This document shows positions 44,820-56,047 of a DNA stretch of 62,184 nt, in pieces. Both the position numbers and the translations under genes were made by a program. A model generated the notes under the pieces. The model saw only the letters and a list, made by a program, of their open reading frames with translations. It did no database searches and was not told where the DNA came from. Every line of letters starts with the position of its first letter. Position 1 is the stretch's first letter. The stretch is taken from assembly GCA_003427395.1 (NCBI GenBank), contig BFEA01000135.1, forward strand, positions 1,943,367 to 2,005,550. The letters run 5' to 3'. This DNA comes from Chara braunii. Taxonomy: Eukaryota; Streptophyta; Charophyceae; Charales; Characeae.

Positions 44820-45330
44820 CGCCCCGACGATTCTCATTTGAGTGTTTGCCATTACCACCAAGATCTGCACCGAGACAGCCTCACCGAGGCTCAAGCTGCA
44901 GGCTTGCAGCAGGCCAGGGGCCGTTGTGGGGAAGAGTGCAGCCAAACTGCTGCAGTTCGTCTGTCGGGCCTGGGCATAGGGCGGAAGAACCAGACCATCT
45001 AGTAGCTGGTTCTTTCGGAGGTTTTCCCTCGGGGCTGTGGGACCATGTGCTGCGGGGGGGGGGCTGTTGCAGCGGCCGCTCACCTGCGGAACCTTCTCCC
45101 ACGCTGGTTCTTCAAGGTTCTCATTTGCTACTACCGCCAAGATCTGCATTAGGACCCCCACCCGCTAAACTGAGGCTCAAAGCAACAAAATACGAAGAAG
45201 GGTCAGGGGCGCTAGGAACGAGATTGCAACCCTGCTGCTGCAAGTCGCCCATGGGACTGGGGCATAAGGGTGAGAAACTAGTTGAGCCGCCCAGTAGCTG
45301 GCTCTCCGAAGTTCCCGCGATGTGGTGAAG
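44820..45330. repeat. Tandem duplication, ~290-bp period
   Basis: Units starting at 44829 and 45116 share TTCTCATTTG, ACCRCCAAGATCTGCA, GAGGCTCAA and TAGTAGCTGG/CAGTAGCTGG. A 200-residue plus-strand frame (44726-45328) crosses both units, but it is Gly/Pro/Ser-rich and unrecognised, so I do not call it a gene. Confidence 0.55.
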
Positions 45331-45339
45331 CCATTGGGT

Positions 45340-46600
45340 TGACTGCTGCACCAGGTGCTGTCTGTTCGAAGGGGTGGGACGAGAGTGCAGATGGGGAGAA
45401 TGCAGATGAGGCAAGTGCAGACAGGGAGGGGCGAATGCCCAGAGAGGGGAGTCTGATCCCCAATGTGGAACTGCGTGGGCGTTGTGATGTCGTTGCGGCC
45501 AGGTGCTGCGACATTAGCTGAGGGAGGCGGGGTGCGAAGACAGCATAAGGCCACAACGCTATGAGGTGGAAGGCTGGCAAACGGGAAGGCGCTGCGATAG
45601 GAGAAAGGAGGGCATGCGCTGAGCTTGGACGGGAGGCTGGATGCAGCAACGAAAGGGGAGACAGGTAGGAATGGACCTGGTGAGAAAATTGTGCCAGATA
45701 CATCCAGGGACGAAGGAAGGTGAGATGGCAGTGGATGGAGAACGAAGGTGATGGGGCAAAGAGTGCCTAGCACCCCCCGATCCTTAACGGATTTCGGCAA
45801 AGGAAGAGCCGAATCCGAGGTCTTTTGGCCGGGCAAAGTCGATTATGCAGGCGGAAGTAAGGAAAAATTAATAGATTATGAGTTAGAGGAGAAATGGTGT
45901 GCGAGGGGATGGAGGGAAAACGAGGACGAAAAAGGAGAAAAATGCATAACTCGACCGTCTCTTGACCGTTTCCTGCGAGGAAAGATGCTATATAGGGGTT
46001 CTTGATCACCGCAAACCCATTGGCGCTGTCAGTTTCAGTTAAAAATAAGCAGATGAGGGAGTTAGTGAGAGAGTTAGTGCGGGAAGCCATGGCGGAGACT
46101 GTCGGGAGGGAAGACGAGCAAGAATGAAGTTGTAGTAGCTCGCTCGTTTTCAGACTGGTTTTGACGATGTGGGATACTAGATTAAGTTTCTAGGCTGGGC
46201 GAGTCAGAATATGTTGTTAGTTTGAGTAAACGGTCAGTAGATTATGAGTTAGCAGAGAGAAGCATCGCGTGGATGGACGAAAAAGATGGAGATGGCGGGA
46301 GTAGAAACGGATATCCCACTCGATTCTTAGTGATTTTGAGTGAGGGAAGAGGCTGATCCGAGGTAATCAGTCGTCGCGAGTATGATGGCGCAACCAGTTT
46401 TTGGACTGATCGGTTGTTTTGGGCGGTATGGTGGTTCCTAGCTGCGCGCAGGAAAAGGGGTGATGTATTTGTCCGAATTTTAGCGGTAAATTCATCCATG
46501 TTTTTTTTATTTTTTTTATTTGCTCTTTTCACTCCCCCTTTTCTCCCCTTTCCGGATAAAACAAGTAGGGGCAGTTTCGAAGTCATAAGTGTATAACCTC
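45340..46600. other. Purine-rich domain without a recognised gene
   Basis: The plus strand is G/A-rich. Open frames on the minus strand (219 and 141 aa) are Ser/Pro/Leu-rich as expected from the skew. No domain is seen. Confidence 0.4.
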
Positions 46601-46863
46601 ACGTTTTAATGGGAGTTCTTCTTCTGCTGAATCTAGCTATAGAATAGTAGCTGTTACGTTTTCGAATGCGCAGCGGGGAGGCAGTGTGCCTTCCCGTATG
46701 CTAAGGGAAATTTCGCTCTTAGTTCATATAGCAAATACAGCGGGGGAGTAAAAGCGTGGGGGGGGCAATGCAAGCGATTGAGATCAGAGAGGAGGGAGAC
46801 AGTAAGAGGTGTGCGTACCTGGCTTACTGTTAGTCTAAAGTCGCGCTGGGCGCTGCCTCGGTC

Positions 46864-47634
46864 GTGTCCCCGCCTACGGCCCATAGCAGGGTTCAAATGA
46901 ACCTGGCTACATCAACGGCCAGGTGCATCCATACTGTAGGAACTGCTACAAGAGGGAGAGAGGTGAAGAACGTACTTGTTGGTGGTGCGCAGGGAGTGCA
47001 GTTGACAAGTACCTGCCTGTATCCGTGGAAAACTCCTTCTCATCCCACATATGGGGAGGCTGCCCAGCAAATGCAGGCATGGAGTGATTGGATTGCAGAT
47101 GCGAAGTCGGGTCCATTAGGCCTGACTCAGCTGGTAAGGCACTCAAGTGGCATTCGAAAGGTATTGGGCCCGTTTCGCATTTGCCTAGTCTACATGGGCG
47201 AATTTGCCACCGGCCAAGTAGAGGGATGCCATCATGGCACTATAACTACGAGTGAGGCGATAGCCAGTCAAGCTGTTGTTTCTTCAGTCGTCGCGCTGCT
47301 TAGGCCGCTGCAGAGGGGTGGCAAGAGACTAAGGGGTGAGGTCTGGGAGCTTACCTGCAAGCCAAGGAGGCTGCCCGAACAGTCGAACGAGGCAGCAGAA
47401 GACAGCAATAAGGTTAGGGACTGTCGAGCAGCGAAAAGCAGTGACTGTGTCCCCAGCCGAAGTGGCGGGGAGGGGAATCGGTACCTGCGCACGACTTGCC
47501 TCACATCAGGACCGATTGCTGGTCATTTGGCAGTACACAAACTGCTGCAAGTTACTGTATATCGACGGCTTGATCACTTGGCCGGGCATAGACGGCTGTT
47601 GTTGAACCGCTTGACTGGCACATACTGCAGCTGA
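46864..47634 (+). CDS. Unrecognised open frame, 256 codons, doubtful gene
   Basis: This frame is open for 256 codons but starts with GTG, which argues against an ordinary eukaryotic initiation site. I recognise no domain, signal peptide or repeat in the translation. Overlapping minus-strand frames (46946-47146 and 47268-47504) are also open, so long frames here may reflect GC content. It could be an exon or transposon relic. Confidence 0.15.
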   Translation: MSPPTAHSRVQMNLATSTARCIHTVGTATRGREVKNVLVGGAQGVQLTSTCLYPWKTPSHPTYGEAAQQMQAWSDWIADAKSGPLGLTQLVRHSSGIRKVLGPFRICLVYMGEFATGQVEGCHHGTITTSEAIASQAVVSSVVALLRPLQRGGKRLRGEVWELTCKPRRLPEQSNEAAEDSNKVRDCRAAKSSDCVPSRSGGEGNRYLRTTCLTSGPIAGHLAVHKLLQVTVYRRLDHLAGHRRLLLNRLTGTYCS

Positions 47635-47988
47635 CTGCCGCTGGCCGATGGCATAAGGCTGTTGCGCAACGCACCATACGGCTGCACACTGCGGATCTAC
47701 AACTGCGGTTGGCTGTGCTTGAAAGCTGTTGTTGGCTGACTGTGCGATAACTGCTGTTGTTGGTTGTACGCGGGCCGCATACTGCGCACAGGCTGCTATT
47801 ACCGCCTGTTGTTGCATGCAGCTACAAGCCGCTGAAGAAAGCGGCTGAGGACTGCTTTTGCCGACAACCGCTACTGTTGCTGTTGACCGCCGCTGTGTGC
47901 TGTTGCTGTGTTCGGTGGCTGGGCAAGAACGGGTGTTGTTGTTTTTGGCTGTGCACGGCTGCTGCAGCTGCTGGCTGGGCGCAGACTA
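47506..47988 (-). CDS. Gln/Ala-rich open frame, possible exon or repeat product
   Basis: The minus strand is open from about 47988 (no ATG until 47817) down to 47506, about 160 codons. It is rich in Gln, Ala, Ser and Asn (for example MQQQAVIAACAQYAARVQPT), from CTG/GTT-rich plus-strand DNA. It resembles low-complexity parts of regulatory proteins, but no fold or motif is identifiable. Confidence 0.2.
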
Positions 47989-47999
47989 CAGTTGCATTC

Positions 48000-48690
48000 T
48001 GTTACAGGCTGCTGCGTGGCCACGACTGGGCTAAGGAGAGGTGTTGAGACTTGCGGGGGTGATCAGACTGGGCAAATAGGGGATTATTGCTGCGATTAGG
48101 AGGTTCGTCGGAGGGAAGTTGTTCATCAATTTGACTTCAAGCTTGACCGGCGGCAGCTGTGTCTGGCCACTATTGCGGGGGCCCTCAGGCGAGTGAAGGT
48201 ATCAAGGCCCTCTTCTACGAGTCTGAGTGCACCTCTCTTGGATCTGAGAGACTCAAATACCTCTCTATCTGCCCTTCGCACTCTCAGTCCAATCCACTGG
48301 TTTGAAGAGGAAGGCGGCAGGCGGGATTGCAACCCGTAATCCGCGCCAAGACCTTTGTGGGAGGTTGCCCCACCGATTGCAGGAGCCCTGCCGGAACTCA
48401 GGAGGAGTTCTGGAGGCAGGGAACTCAGAGGTAACCTTTGCTTTCCCTTATAAACCCAGTATAACCCCTACCTACATTCCTGCCTATGTATTGTTTGGCT
48501 ATGCTGAGTGCAACCTCTACTTTGACTTTTTGATTGACTCTCAGGACACAAATCAGACCAACTAAAAGAATGTTTGTATAATGGCAGGTTCAGTTTCCTG
48601 TTTGACTGAAAACAGATTTTCACAAAGGGGTTGCATAAAGGGAAAGGTTGGGAGGAAGGCAATTTTGCTTGCGATTGAACGGGTCTTACA
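48000..48690. other. Gene-free stretch
   Basis: No gene or repeat is recognised before the hairpin array begins. Confidence 0.35.
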
Positions 48691-48692
48691 GG

Positions 48693-49160
48693 GTCAGGCT
48701 TTGTTTCTAAGATGAATGGTCTGACTGCTATGTTTTGTTCTGTTTTCTGAAGAACCAAGCATTGTTTCTAAGATGAATGACTTGGTTGTTGTGTTTCTTT
48801 AATTGTGCCAGGCATTGTTTCTAAGATGAATGGTCTGACTACTTATTTCTGAGGGGTATTGCTTGCTTGACTTTTGAGGGTCAGACATTGTTTCTAAGAT
48901 GAATGGTCTGGCCGCTGTTTACTTGGGTGGTTTCTGAACAGTCTCTGGGTCAGACCCAGAGTACTCTTCTTTTTTTTTGTATGCTGAAAAAAGGGGAGTT
49001 GAGCATTGTTTCTAAGATGAATGACTCATCTCTCCTTGATTGTTTTATTCTGAGGGAGGATTCAGGGCCAGAAGACTAGACATTGTTTCTAAGATGAATG
49101 GTCTAAGTCTGAGGCCTCAGAACCATAATGAGAACAAAGGAATAGGATTCTCTATAATGT

Positions 49161-49195
<35 letters not shown>

Positions 49196-49510
49196 TTATA
49201 TGTGAACAAGGCTAGTCAGGCATTGTTTTTAAGATGAATGGTCTGGCTATAGCCCTATCACAAGCGAAGAGAGTATAATCGAGAGCTATAATTGAAAGTA
49301 ACCTGGGTAGGCTAAGCATTGTTTATAAGATGAATGGCTCAGCCCTACGCCCTCTTTCTGAAGACTAAGGTGCAGAAAGGGCGACTAAGCATGGTTTCTA
49401 AGATGAATGGCTTAGTCACATGCCCAACGAAAAGAAAAGTAGTTGTGCAACCTGTTCGTGTATAACTAAGGCAAAGGGTTGGCATTGTTTATAAGATAAA
49501 TGGTCAGTCC
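48693..49510 (+). repeat. Array of ten conserved-loop hairpins
   Basis: Ten hairpins lie at 48693-48725, 48755-48785, 48809-48837, 48880-48912, 49000-49028, 49077-49105, 49214-49248, 49310-49344, 49383-49417 and 49476-49510. Each has the loop GTTTCTAAGATG or a close variant. Each is closed by CATT/AATG (or nearly), one unpaired G or A on the 3' side, and 4-7 further base pairs. The outer pairs differ in sequence between copies but remain complementary. Spacers are 29-108 bases and unrelated. All copies have the same orientation. No coding frame spans the array. Confidence 0.85.
49164..49194. repeat. (TA)n microsatellite
   Basis: A short AT dinucleotide run within one spacer of the hairpin array. 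Confidence 0.9.
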
Positions 49511-49799
49511 CAATGCCCTATGTAAGTAGGGTATAAAAAGTTAAAACACTGAAAGACTATGAACTAATGTTTGCTAAGTCAACCTGGGGTTGGTGAGAGT
49601 ACTTACCTTTGTGGTTTGGCCTGCATGTGATTGAGTGGTATCGCTACCTGGTATGAGTTTGAGTTGATAGGTAGTTGCTGTAGTGGCTCGCCACGTGTTA
49701 AGAGCTATAGGAGTTAGATTCAATTTCTGCATTTTCTAAGATAGTTTTTTTACTTAGTTCGATTTCTGCATTTATCTGAGATATTTTTTCATACTTGGG

Positions 49800-50115
49800 C
49801 TTGTATAAATCTTGGTAAGCTACTTTTCCTATAGGAAATGCTGCCGAAATTTCTGCAAATCCAGGGAGTTAGACAAATCTCTGACTTCTCAAAAATTCAA
49901 CTATCTGAGTCATATATGGATTAGTAGGAATCTGGGAAGTCTCCCTTGCTAAAGGGAATGCTGCCCAATTTTTTACTAATTCAGGGAGTTAGGCAAAAGT
50001 GAGCTTTAGAAAGTCAAAGACTATTCTTGCTTTTGTATTTAGACTTATATAAATTCTGGAAAGACAGTTTTCCTACGGGAAGCGCTACCGAAATTTTCTT
50101 AGTTTAGAGGAGTTA
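49800..50115 (+). repeat. Hairpin tandem repeat family D, three copies (plus)
   Basis: Three units carry different hairpins in the same position: TTTCCTATAGGAAA (49825-49838), TCCCTT/AAGGGA (49942-49957) and TTCC/GGAA (50070-50081). Each is followed by GCTRCC, AAATTT/AATTTT and GGAGTTAG. The family matches 35690-36310 in inverse orientation. Confidence 0.65.
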
Positions 50116-50820
50116 GATTATATTATGACAGGTGGCGGAGTTGGCAGTCCACTCTGTACGGGGGAAACCCAGTCAAAGGTCTACCTTTTCTCCGAGCCCT
50201 GACTTAGGACTAGGCTCAGACCTAGTTACAGGCCGACTTGATCAATCTGATTCAGGACTTGGGCTTGTTCAGCTTGATCCTGCAAGGATCATCATCTGTT
50301 ATCACTGATAACAGGTCGGTTGCCGATTCGTCGGTTCGCGACTCAATTCCTACTCGCTCCCCATACTCAACCTAGAAGGCTTTAGCCCTGGTGATCTTCT
50401 TGTTTGTTAAGGGTTTCACCCGAACTTTTATTGAATGACCATTTAACAGAGGTTCTGAGTATTTATTTAAGGTTGGTTGGCTGGAGGTTGGGGCTTGCAT
50501 GGCTAAAGCGAGGGGTATGAGTATAGGAGCTGGTTGGAGTTGACTCCGTGTAGTGTGTGGACTCTTGTCTGACTTTTGATGTGATTGCAAGTATGTTAAG
50601 AGACTTGGGGTTTTGGTTGGGCTGCCTTGCCGTCACGTACATATGTATGGTTAGAAGGAGACCCACTATGACTGTAAGAAGTGATCGTCACATAATTATC
50701 CCCCTTGTGTATATGTATGTGCGAGTGTATGTGTACCTATGTGAGGAATTAGCGCGGCCTGAAGTGCTCGCGCAGTAAGGGCCTCGAGCCTAACACGAGA
50801 GGGGTTTTTCTTTAATAAAC
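50116..50820. other. Gene-free stretch
   Basis: No gene is recognised. A GTATGTGTG-rich segment lies near 50710-50740. Confidence 0.35.
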
Positions 50821-50859
50821 GGTAAAAGTGCTCATTTCCCTTCCTTGTTGCGATTTATC

Positions 50860-51480
50860 TTGGTGGAACGATAAAGTTCCGGGCGGAAGGGCTAGCGTGT
50901 CGCTGGTGATGCGCCAGACAACTCACCACCGCTCCAAACCCCTTCCTGTCCTAGGGGCCGTCTTGCCCCGCACCCGTTGGGACACCTCAGGGTGCAGAAG
51001 GCGAGAAGACCCTCATGTCGGTTTTGCGTCAGCTAAAGGGCAACCCCCTTTTGCTCGCACTTCAGCCAACGCCTGAGCGTTGAAGGTGACCCATTTGGCT
51101 CAGAATAGGCCATTTGGGTGTGGGCACTACATAATGCGCCGTCATCGCAGTTACTCGTGTAGGGCTGTATAGCGAGATAGTATGTGTAAGTCCAGCGCCC
51201 TCACGATCTTATACTAAGTTCGCGCGCGGCACTGTCGCATCCCGCACTAAAAGAGTTATGGGTCAGGCGGCGAGACCAGGAACGCGATACGGCCAGTAAA
51301 CTTGGGGTTTTGATAACTTGAAGCGGCACGTGGGCGGAGGACTAGCCCCGGTCAGCCTATGGGAGTCCGTGTACGGGCCTCATTATCCTGGACGCCGGGT
51401 AGCCCATGGGTAGGATTCCGGACCTCCTCCGCGCGCGCGTCGTTTGGGCTTACCCACCCTCTTCCATTTGAGAAGGCCAT
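50860..51480 (+). repeat. Family C repeat, diverged left part
   Basis: It aligns patchily with 51530-51960: CAGGGTGCAGAAG, GTGGGCACTACATAATGCGCC against GTGGGTACCATATAGTATGCC, TTATACTAA and GGTTATGGG-like blocks. It therefore looks like a head-to-tail partner of the following copy. Confidence 0.5.
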
Positions 51481-51514
51481 AAACTAGATGGGGGTTGGAG
51501 TGAGTTTTTTTTTT

Positions 51515-52450
51515 GCGTTTTCATGGTTGGACGTTATAGTCCGGGGCGGCCGTCAAAGTCAAACCCCTTGATGTTCGACCGCCACGACAACTTAAAGCTG
51601 TCTACTCAACCCCTCTGCACAGGGTGCAGAAGAGGGTGTGGTCTTCAACTGCGCATGGCAGTTGTCCAGCGTCGAGAGATTAACCCTCAAGGCGCGTGTC
51701 AACCGACACTTGAGTGTCGAATGCGACCCTCGAGATTAACGAGGACCGCATGAATGTGGGTACCATATAGTATGCCATCACTACGACCGCTTGCACACGT
51801 TTGCATCGCAGGTCAAATGTGAGTAGCCCTGCGTCTGCGCGATTTTTATACTAAAGTCTCGCGCACGACGCCCACCCGATTTCTGCGCCGAAGGGTTATG
51901 GGACGGCTACTGAGGGGCTAGGGGCGTCGTCGCGTTGTTTGTGCTATGTCGTTCTGTGTGTGTATGTGTGTGCGTGCGTTCCCTTTATGTTCGTAGAGTA
52001 GTGTATGCGTGGTAAGTGGGATACGTCCTAGCCGACCGGCGATGGATAGCCCTTGGGACTTCAGCCCCCCAAGGTGTCGGCCCGCGTGCGGGTCCGATAG
52101 GCATGCTGCCGCGCGTACCCCCTATGCTACATCGAACGAGAAACGCCCTCGGCTGGTCCACCTCTGCAATTACAATTGAGTAGCTTTCGTACTGTGGACT
52201 GGTAGCTCGGCAGGGATACGCCCACCGAAGGGAGGTGACAGCTCTCGTAAGGTGGAGGTAAGTTGTGCCTCGCGTAGGTCCTATCCTGTCGTAGGGGCTC
52301 GCGAGAGGTATGGCTGGCGCACTCGGCCGGAGCGGCCTAAGGAAGCTCCATTTGTGTGTTCGCGAAAAGGTTAATCCAACTCCTGCATGACGCGGCCGAG
52401 AGGGTCCCGCGCTGCCACGAGCAGTGCCGGGCCGATGCGCTCGACAGATC
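51515..52450 (+). repeat. Family C repeat, copy 3 (full length)
   Basis: About 0.94 kb, homologous along its length to the minus-strand copy at 34192-35095. Its right part is homologous to 29595-29983 and to the foldback at 40.3 kb. It ends GCCGATGCGCTCGACA. No intact frame; the 155-residue minus frame (51985-52452) has the recurrent YDRIG and AYPCRATS phrases only. Confidence 0.65.
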
Positions 52451-52489
52451 ACGCTTACCCCGACACCGACTCTTACCTCTTATAGTGTC

Positions 52490-52850
52490 ACGTGTGGAGT
52501 AACTTTCCCCTTCTCCACGCAGACAACTCCAAGTCTCTCACCCCCTGTTACATAGCGACACCCACGACCTTCCCCAGTGCGGTTACCACACTGCCCTCTA
52601 CATTCTTTCGTTCACTCCATCTCTCAATACCCGTCTCCCCCACATCGCCTTATTCCTTAACATTTTTTTATATTTTCCCCCTCACCATCATCGTGCCCTG
52701 TTCTCATTATCCCTACTCTTACCTTGTATAATCCCACTTTACCTTCGCCGCTTTCCATCATCATCCACTCCAAGTTCGCTCCCACCTTTGCCTCTGATAC
52801 TCACCTCAGTTTTCCGATTAGTCACAACCCAACCTTCCCTCCATCCCTAA
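52490..52850. other. Pyrimidine-rich stretch
   Basis: C/T-rich plus strand similar in texture to 42350-43750. No gene is seen. Confidence 0.4.
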
Positions 52851-54937
52851 TGGCGGGACAAGGTACATCAACGTCTGGTGTTGCACAATCACCCACCAAC
52901 ATGTAGAGCGAAGAGCTCCAAAAACTTACATGCCTCCCAGGATGTCTTGACATATGTCGAGACCACTGTGAATGAGGATGACCAGGTGTTGCATAATCAC
53001 CCACCAACATGGTGTCTTTGACCGAACAAAAACATCCAAAAGGTATAAAACGAATTTCTTAAGCAGATGACAATGGTCATGGTTTTAGAAGTGGAAACCA
53101 AGAATGAGTCTAATGATAAAAAAATTGATATTCTTCGTTATGCGGAAGAGTTTGTCCTTTCATAACAGGAACTGGCATCCCAGAAGGGCATTGCCCACAT
53201 GGAAGGCAAAGGTTAAATGGCATAGCTAGCAAAGAACTTGAAGGTCATTGATTGGTTGCTAAATATGAGAAAGGAAATAAAATTTAACGAATGTAATAAG
53301 CGAAATTTTGTTTGCTTCAGACCCTAGCTCCCTTAAACTGAACGGCAAAGAAATGGAGGAAGATCAAAAGAACAATTACAGGATCATGGGAATGAGGTTC
53401 GCTATTGCAACTTCCATGTTCATCAAAACAAGTGTGAAAGTTGCGATGGGAAAAGTGGTCAAGGAGTTTGATCCTATTAGTGACCTGGAAGACCCAAAGC
53501 TGGGGAATTTGAAGTATGAACTTCACCCCAGTGCGGAGGAGCGATTCAGATCCCGCTTGAAGTGATGGATTAATACAGAGTACCTAATGGCGGTTTTGGT
53601 TAACTCCAATACACCGTGGTACTCAAACAATTACCGTGATAGACATGCTCACAAGGCGGATGATTGTCCGTTTTGTGCCACAGGTTTCAGATACGGGAAT
53701 GAGTTTGACGAATACAAATCTGATAATGAAAACAAGCAATAAAACAACCCTTAGATAACTCATCATAGACCGCATCCTCAACGAAATTCCTTTCAACCTG
53801 ACTTTTCTTCCAGGAACAATGATTGAAGCGATTTTTTCTCCAAAGGTTGTAACCTCCCATCCGTTGGAGGAAAACCAAACCAAGCACAATGACACCAACA
53901 ATCGAGATCATCCCGCCGTACTGCCGACCACCAACCAACGTACTTTTGGGAAAAGACACAACAGCCCAGTCGACAGAACAAAGAGGATCCTCCCTTGGGC
54001 AAATTGGAGTGTCGTCGTGTGGCCCGCTCTAACGACGATTTCACAGTGGCGGGACTCCCACGTCCCACGTCCCAAGGAAGCTGGCCAACTTTCTCCTGAC
54101 TGGCGAACCTCTCTGACAAGACAAATTTGTTCGCCATAACGATCGCTGGAGAGGATGCGTTGCAAGGCAATAATTCAGACAAAGATCACCCACATGTTGA
54201 GCATATTCCCAACGTAGGTACCTCTTCCAAAACACCACCCGCACAGACCATGACACCAGAGGGTGTTGGCAGACTAGGATCCCCCATAGGGCAACAACCT
54301 AAAAATATGAGAATAGAGGATCAAATAATGGGAAATGTTACTCGACGAAACACAATCCCCCCACTAGTAGGTCGCGTATCTCCGTTTTCTCAACAAGAAA
54401 CACCATATGTCATTGCCCCATTAATCTTCAAACAGTGCAATCAAAGGCACTATGATGTTGTTGTAGTCTGATAACGAAAACAAATATTTCATCCCTCACA
54501 TCCAGCACATTCCCACAACCAAAAAGTTTTTTAAATACAACAAGAAAGACACTGGACAAACATTATTTTGTGTGGTTCGTTTCATGTATGAGTATTTATG
54601 TACTCTACAAACAAAATCACTCCGAGAAAAGAACATCTCATTCTTAGTTTGTGCCTCAAGGCTGCCCAGAGACCCGGTGTTGATCCCGATGTTGCATACC
54701 AAAGATTGTTTTGGGACTCAACAGTCTGGTTCAAGAAAGGGAATCGAAAAAAAAACATCCTCTCTCTCTCGGCGATGGCATCTCAAAGGATGTAATCGTT
54801 GAGCTGGACTCCCACGTTCCCAAGAAGAGATTTATCTTTTCGCGATATATTATGAAATCGACGAAGACTGTGGGATGTCCCCAACCTCATCCCAATATCT
54901 GGGGACCACACTTCCATCCAACTTGTGACGTAGGCGG
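52851..54937 (+). pseudogene. ORF1-like (gag-like) region of a decayed LINE
   Basis: Fragmentary plus-strand frames precede the endonuclease frame. An 85-residue frame at 53308-53565 and an in-frame continuation past its stop contain a DDCPFCATG phrase that could be zinc-binding. A frame at 54598-54795 is also open. Stops and frameshifts are frequent. Assignment rests mainly on position upstream of the APE/RT part. Confidence 0.4.
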
Positions 54938-55736
54938 GTGATGCGAATGGACAGTAGGCTCCTTGCAACCTCCTGGAATGTTTGTGAATTGGTTGATAAT
55001 AACGGTAAGCGTAAGTGTGTTAGATTAAAATCATGGATCCACTCTCACCACATCTCTATCGCAATGATCCGAGAGGCCAAACTCTCCGCTGAAAAGTTGG
55101 TCTCTATGGCCCCATGCTGGCATGGTCCTCATGCATGGGCTCCGACCCAAGGCTCGAAAGGCGGCACCGGAATCCTGGTTCATAAAAAAATGGCTTCCTT
55201 TGTAAGAGAGGTCAAGACAAACCTCTTAGGTCATTGGGCTTGGATCTCTATTAGTTTTGACAACCAACTTTGGGGTTTTCTATCTGTATACATACTTGTT
55301 GATTACTCAAAAAAAATTAATGTTCCTTCTATCGTTGGACTCAATAATCCCGCCGACAAACTTTCTGATGATTGGTGGAGATTGGAACAAAGTCCCCAAT
55401 CCGGATATAGACTATTCACCCCCATTTCCCCATCCTGGAGAATTTGCGGCCCTTAAGGACCTCATTATAGACAATGCCTTATTTGATCCATTCTGCTCCT
55501 TGCACCCGAGTGTAATATCCCTCGCATGGACCTCATCTATTTTATTTGAAGTTGAAACACTCGCCCATAGGAGATTGAATATCATTTTAACAAATGATGC
55601 AACCTTAGAACTCGTTCATAAAACCGTCATTGACACTTACCTCCTCGTCGCCCACAAACCAGTTTACCTTGAGTTTAACCTTAACCTTCAAGCAACTAGT
55701 AGAAGAGGTTTGTTGGACTCAGCCTCCAAGGGGTAG
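54938..55736 (+). pseudogene. APE-type endonuclease domain of a LINE ORF2 (decayed)
   Basis: TSWNVCELV, then IAMIREAKLS and QGSKGGTGILV, match the N-terminal APE blocks (the usual QE-T/H-K is changed to RE-A-K). After a +/-1 frameshift near 55330-55380, MIGGDWNKV matches the GGDFN block, and VAHKPVYLEF stands where SDHRPV is expected. The catalytic SDH is therefore lost. The domain would nick target DNA in an active element. Confidence 0.75.
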
Positions 55737-56047
55737 TGGACCAAGTGTGGAAAACATGGGAGGAATGGAGAACTAACGTTGTATTGTTCGATAACGAAGA
55801 GACCTAGCTCTACAAGGACCTCTCCCTTGTCTCCAATCAACTTAACCTCGTTTCAAGAGTAAAAACAAAGAACAAAAAATTGGAAGAAATCAAGATCAAG
55901 AGAAAAATAAATCTCATAGAAAGTAAAACCTCGGACTCCCTTTTCTCTGAAATTGTCAACCAACATAAAAGAAACTTGTTGTTACAGGAATGGCAAAATC
56001 TATAGATAAAAAATCATAATTTATTGCAAAACCACGGGTGAATTTAT

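Noticed and set aside
48693-49510. CRISPR array
   Set aside because: Repeats with unrelated spacers are present, but spacing is irregular (29-108 bases), the repeat arms vary, and the context is eukaryotic nuclear DNA without cas genes.
34192-52450. Family C as an LTR retrotransposon with gag-pol
   Set aside because: Copies end in CA but I find no TG start, no primer-binding site, no polypurine tract and no pol motifs between them.
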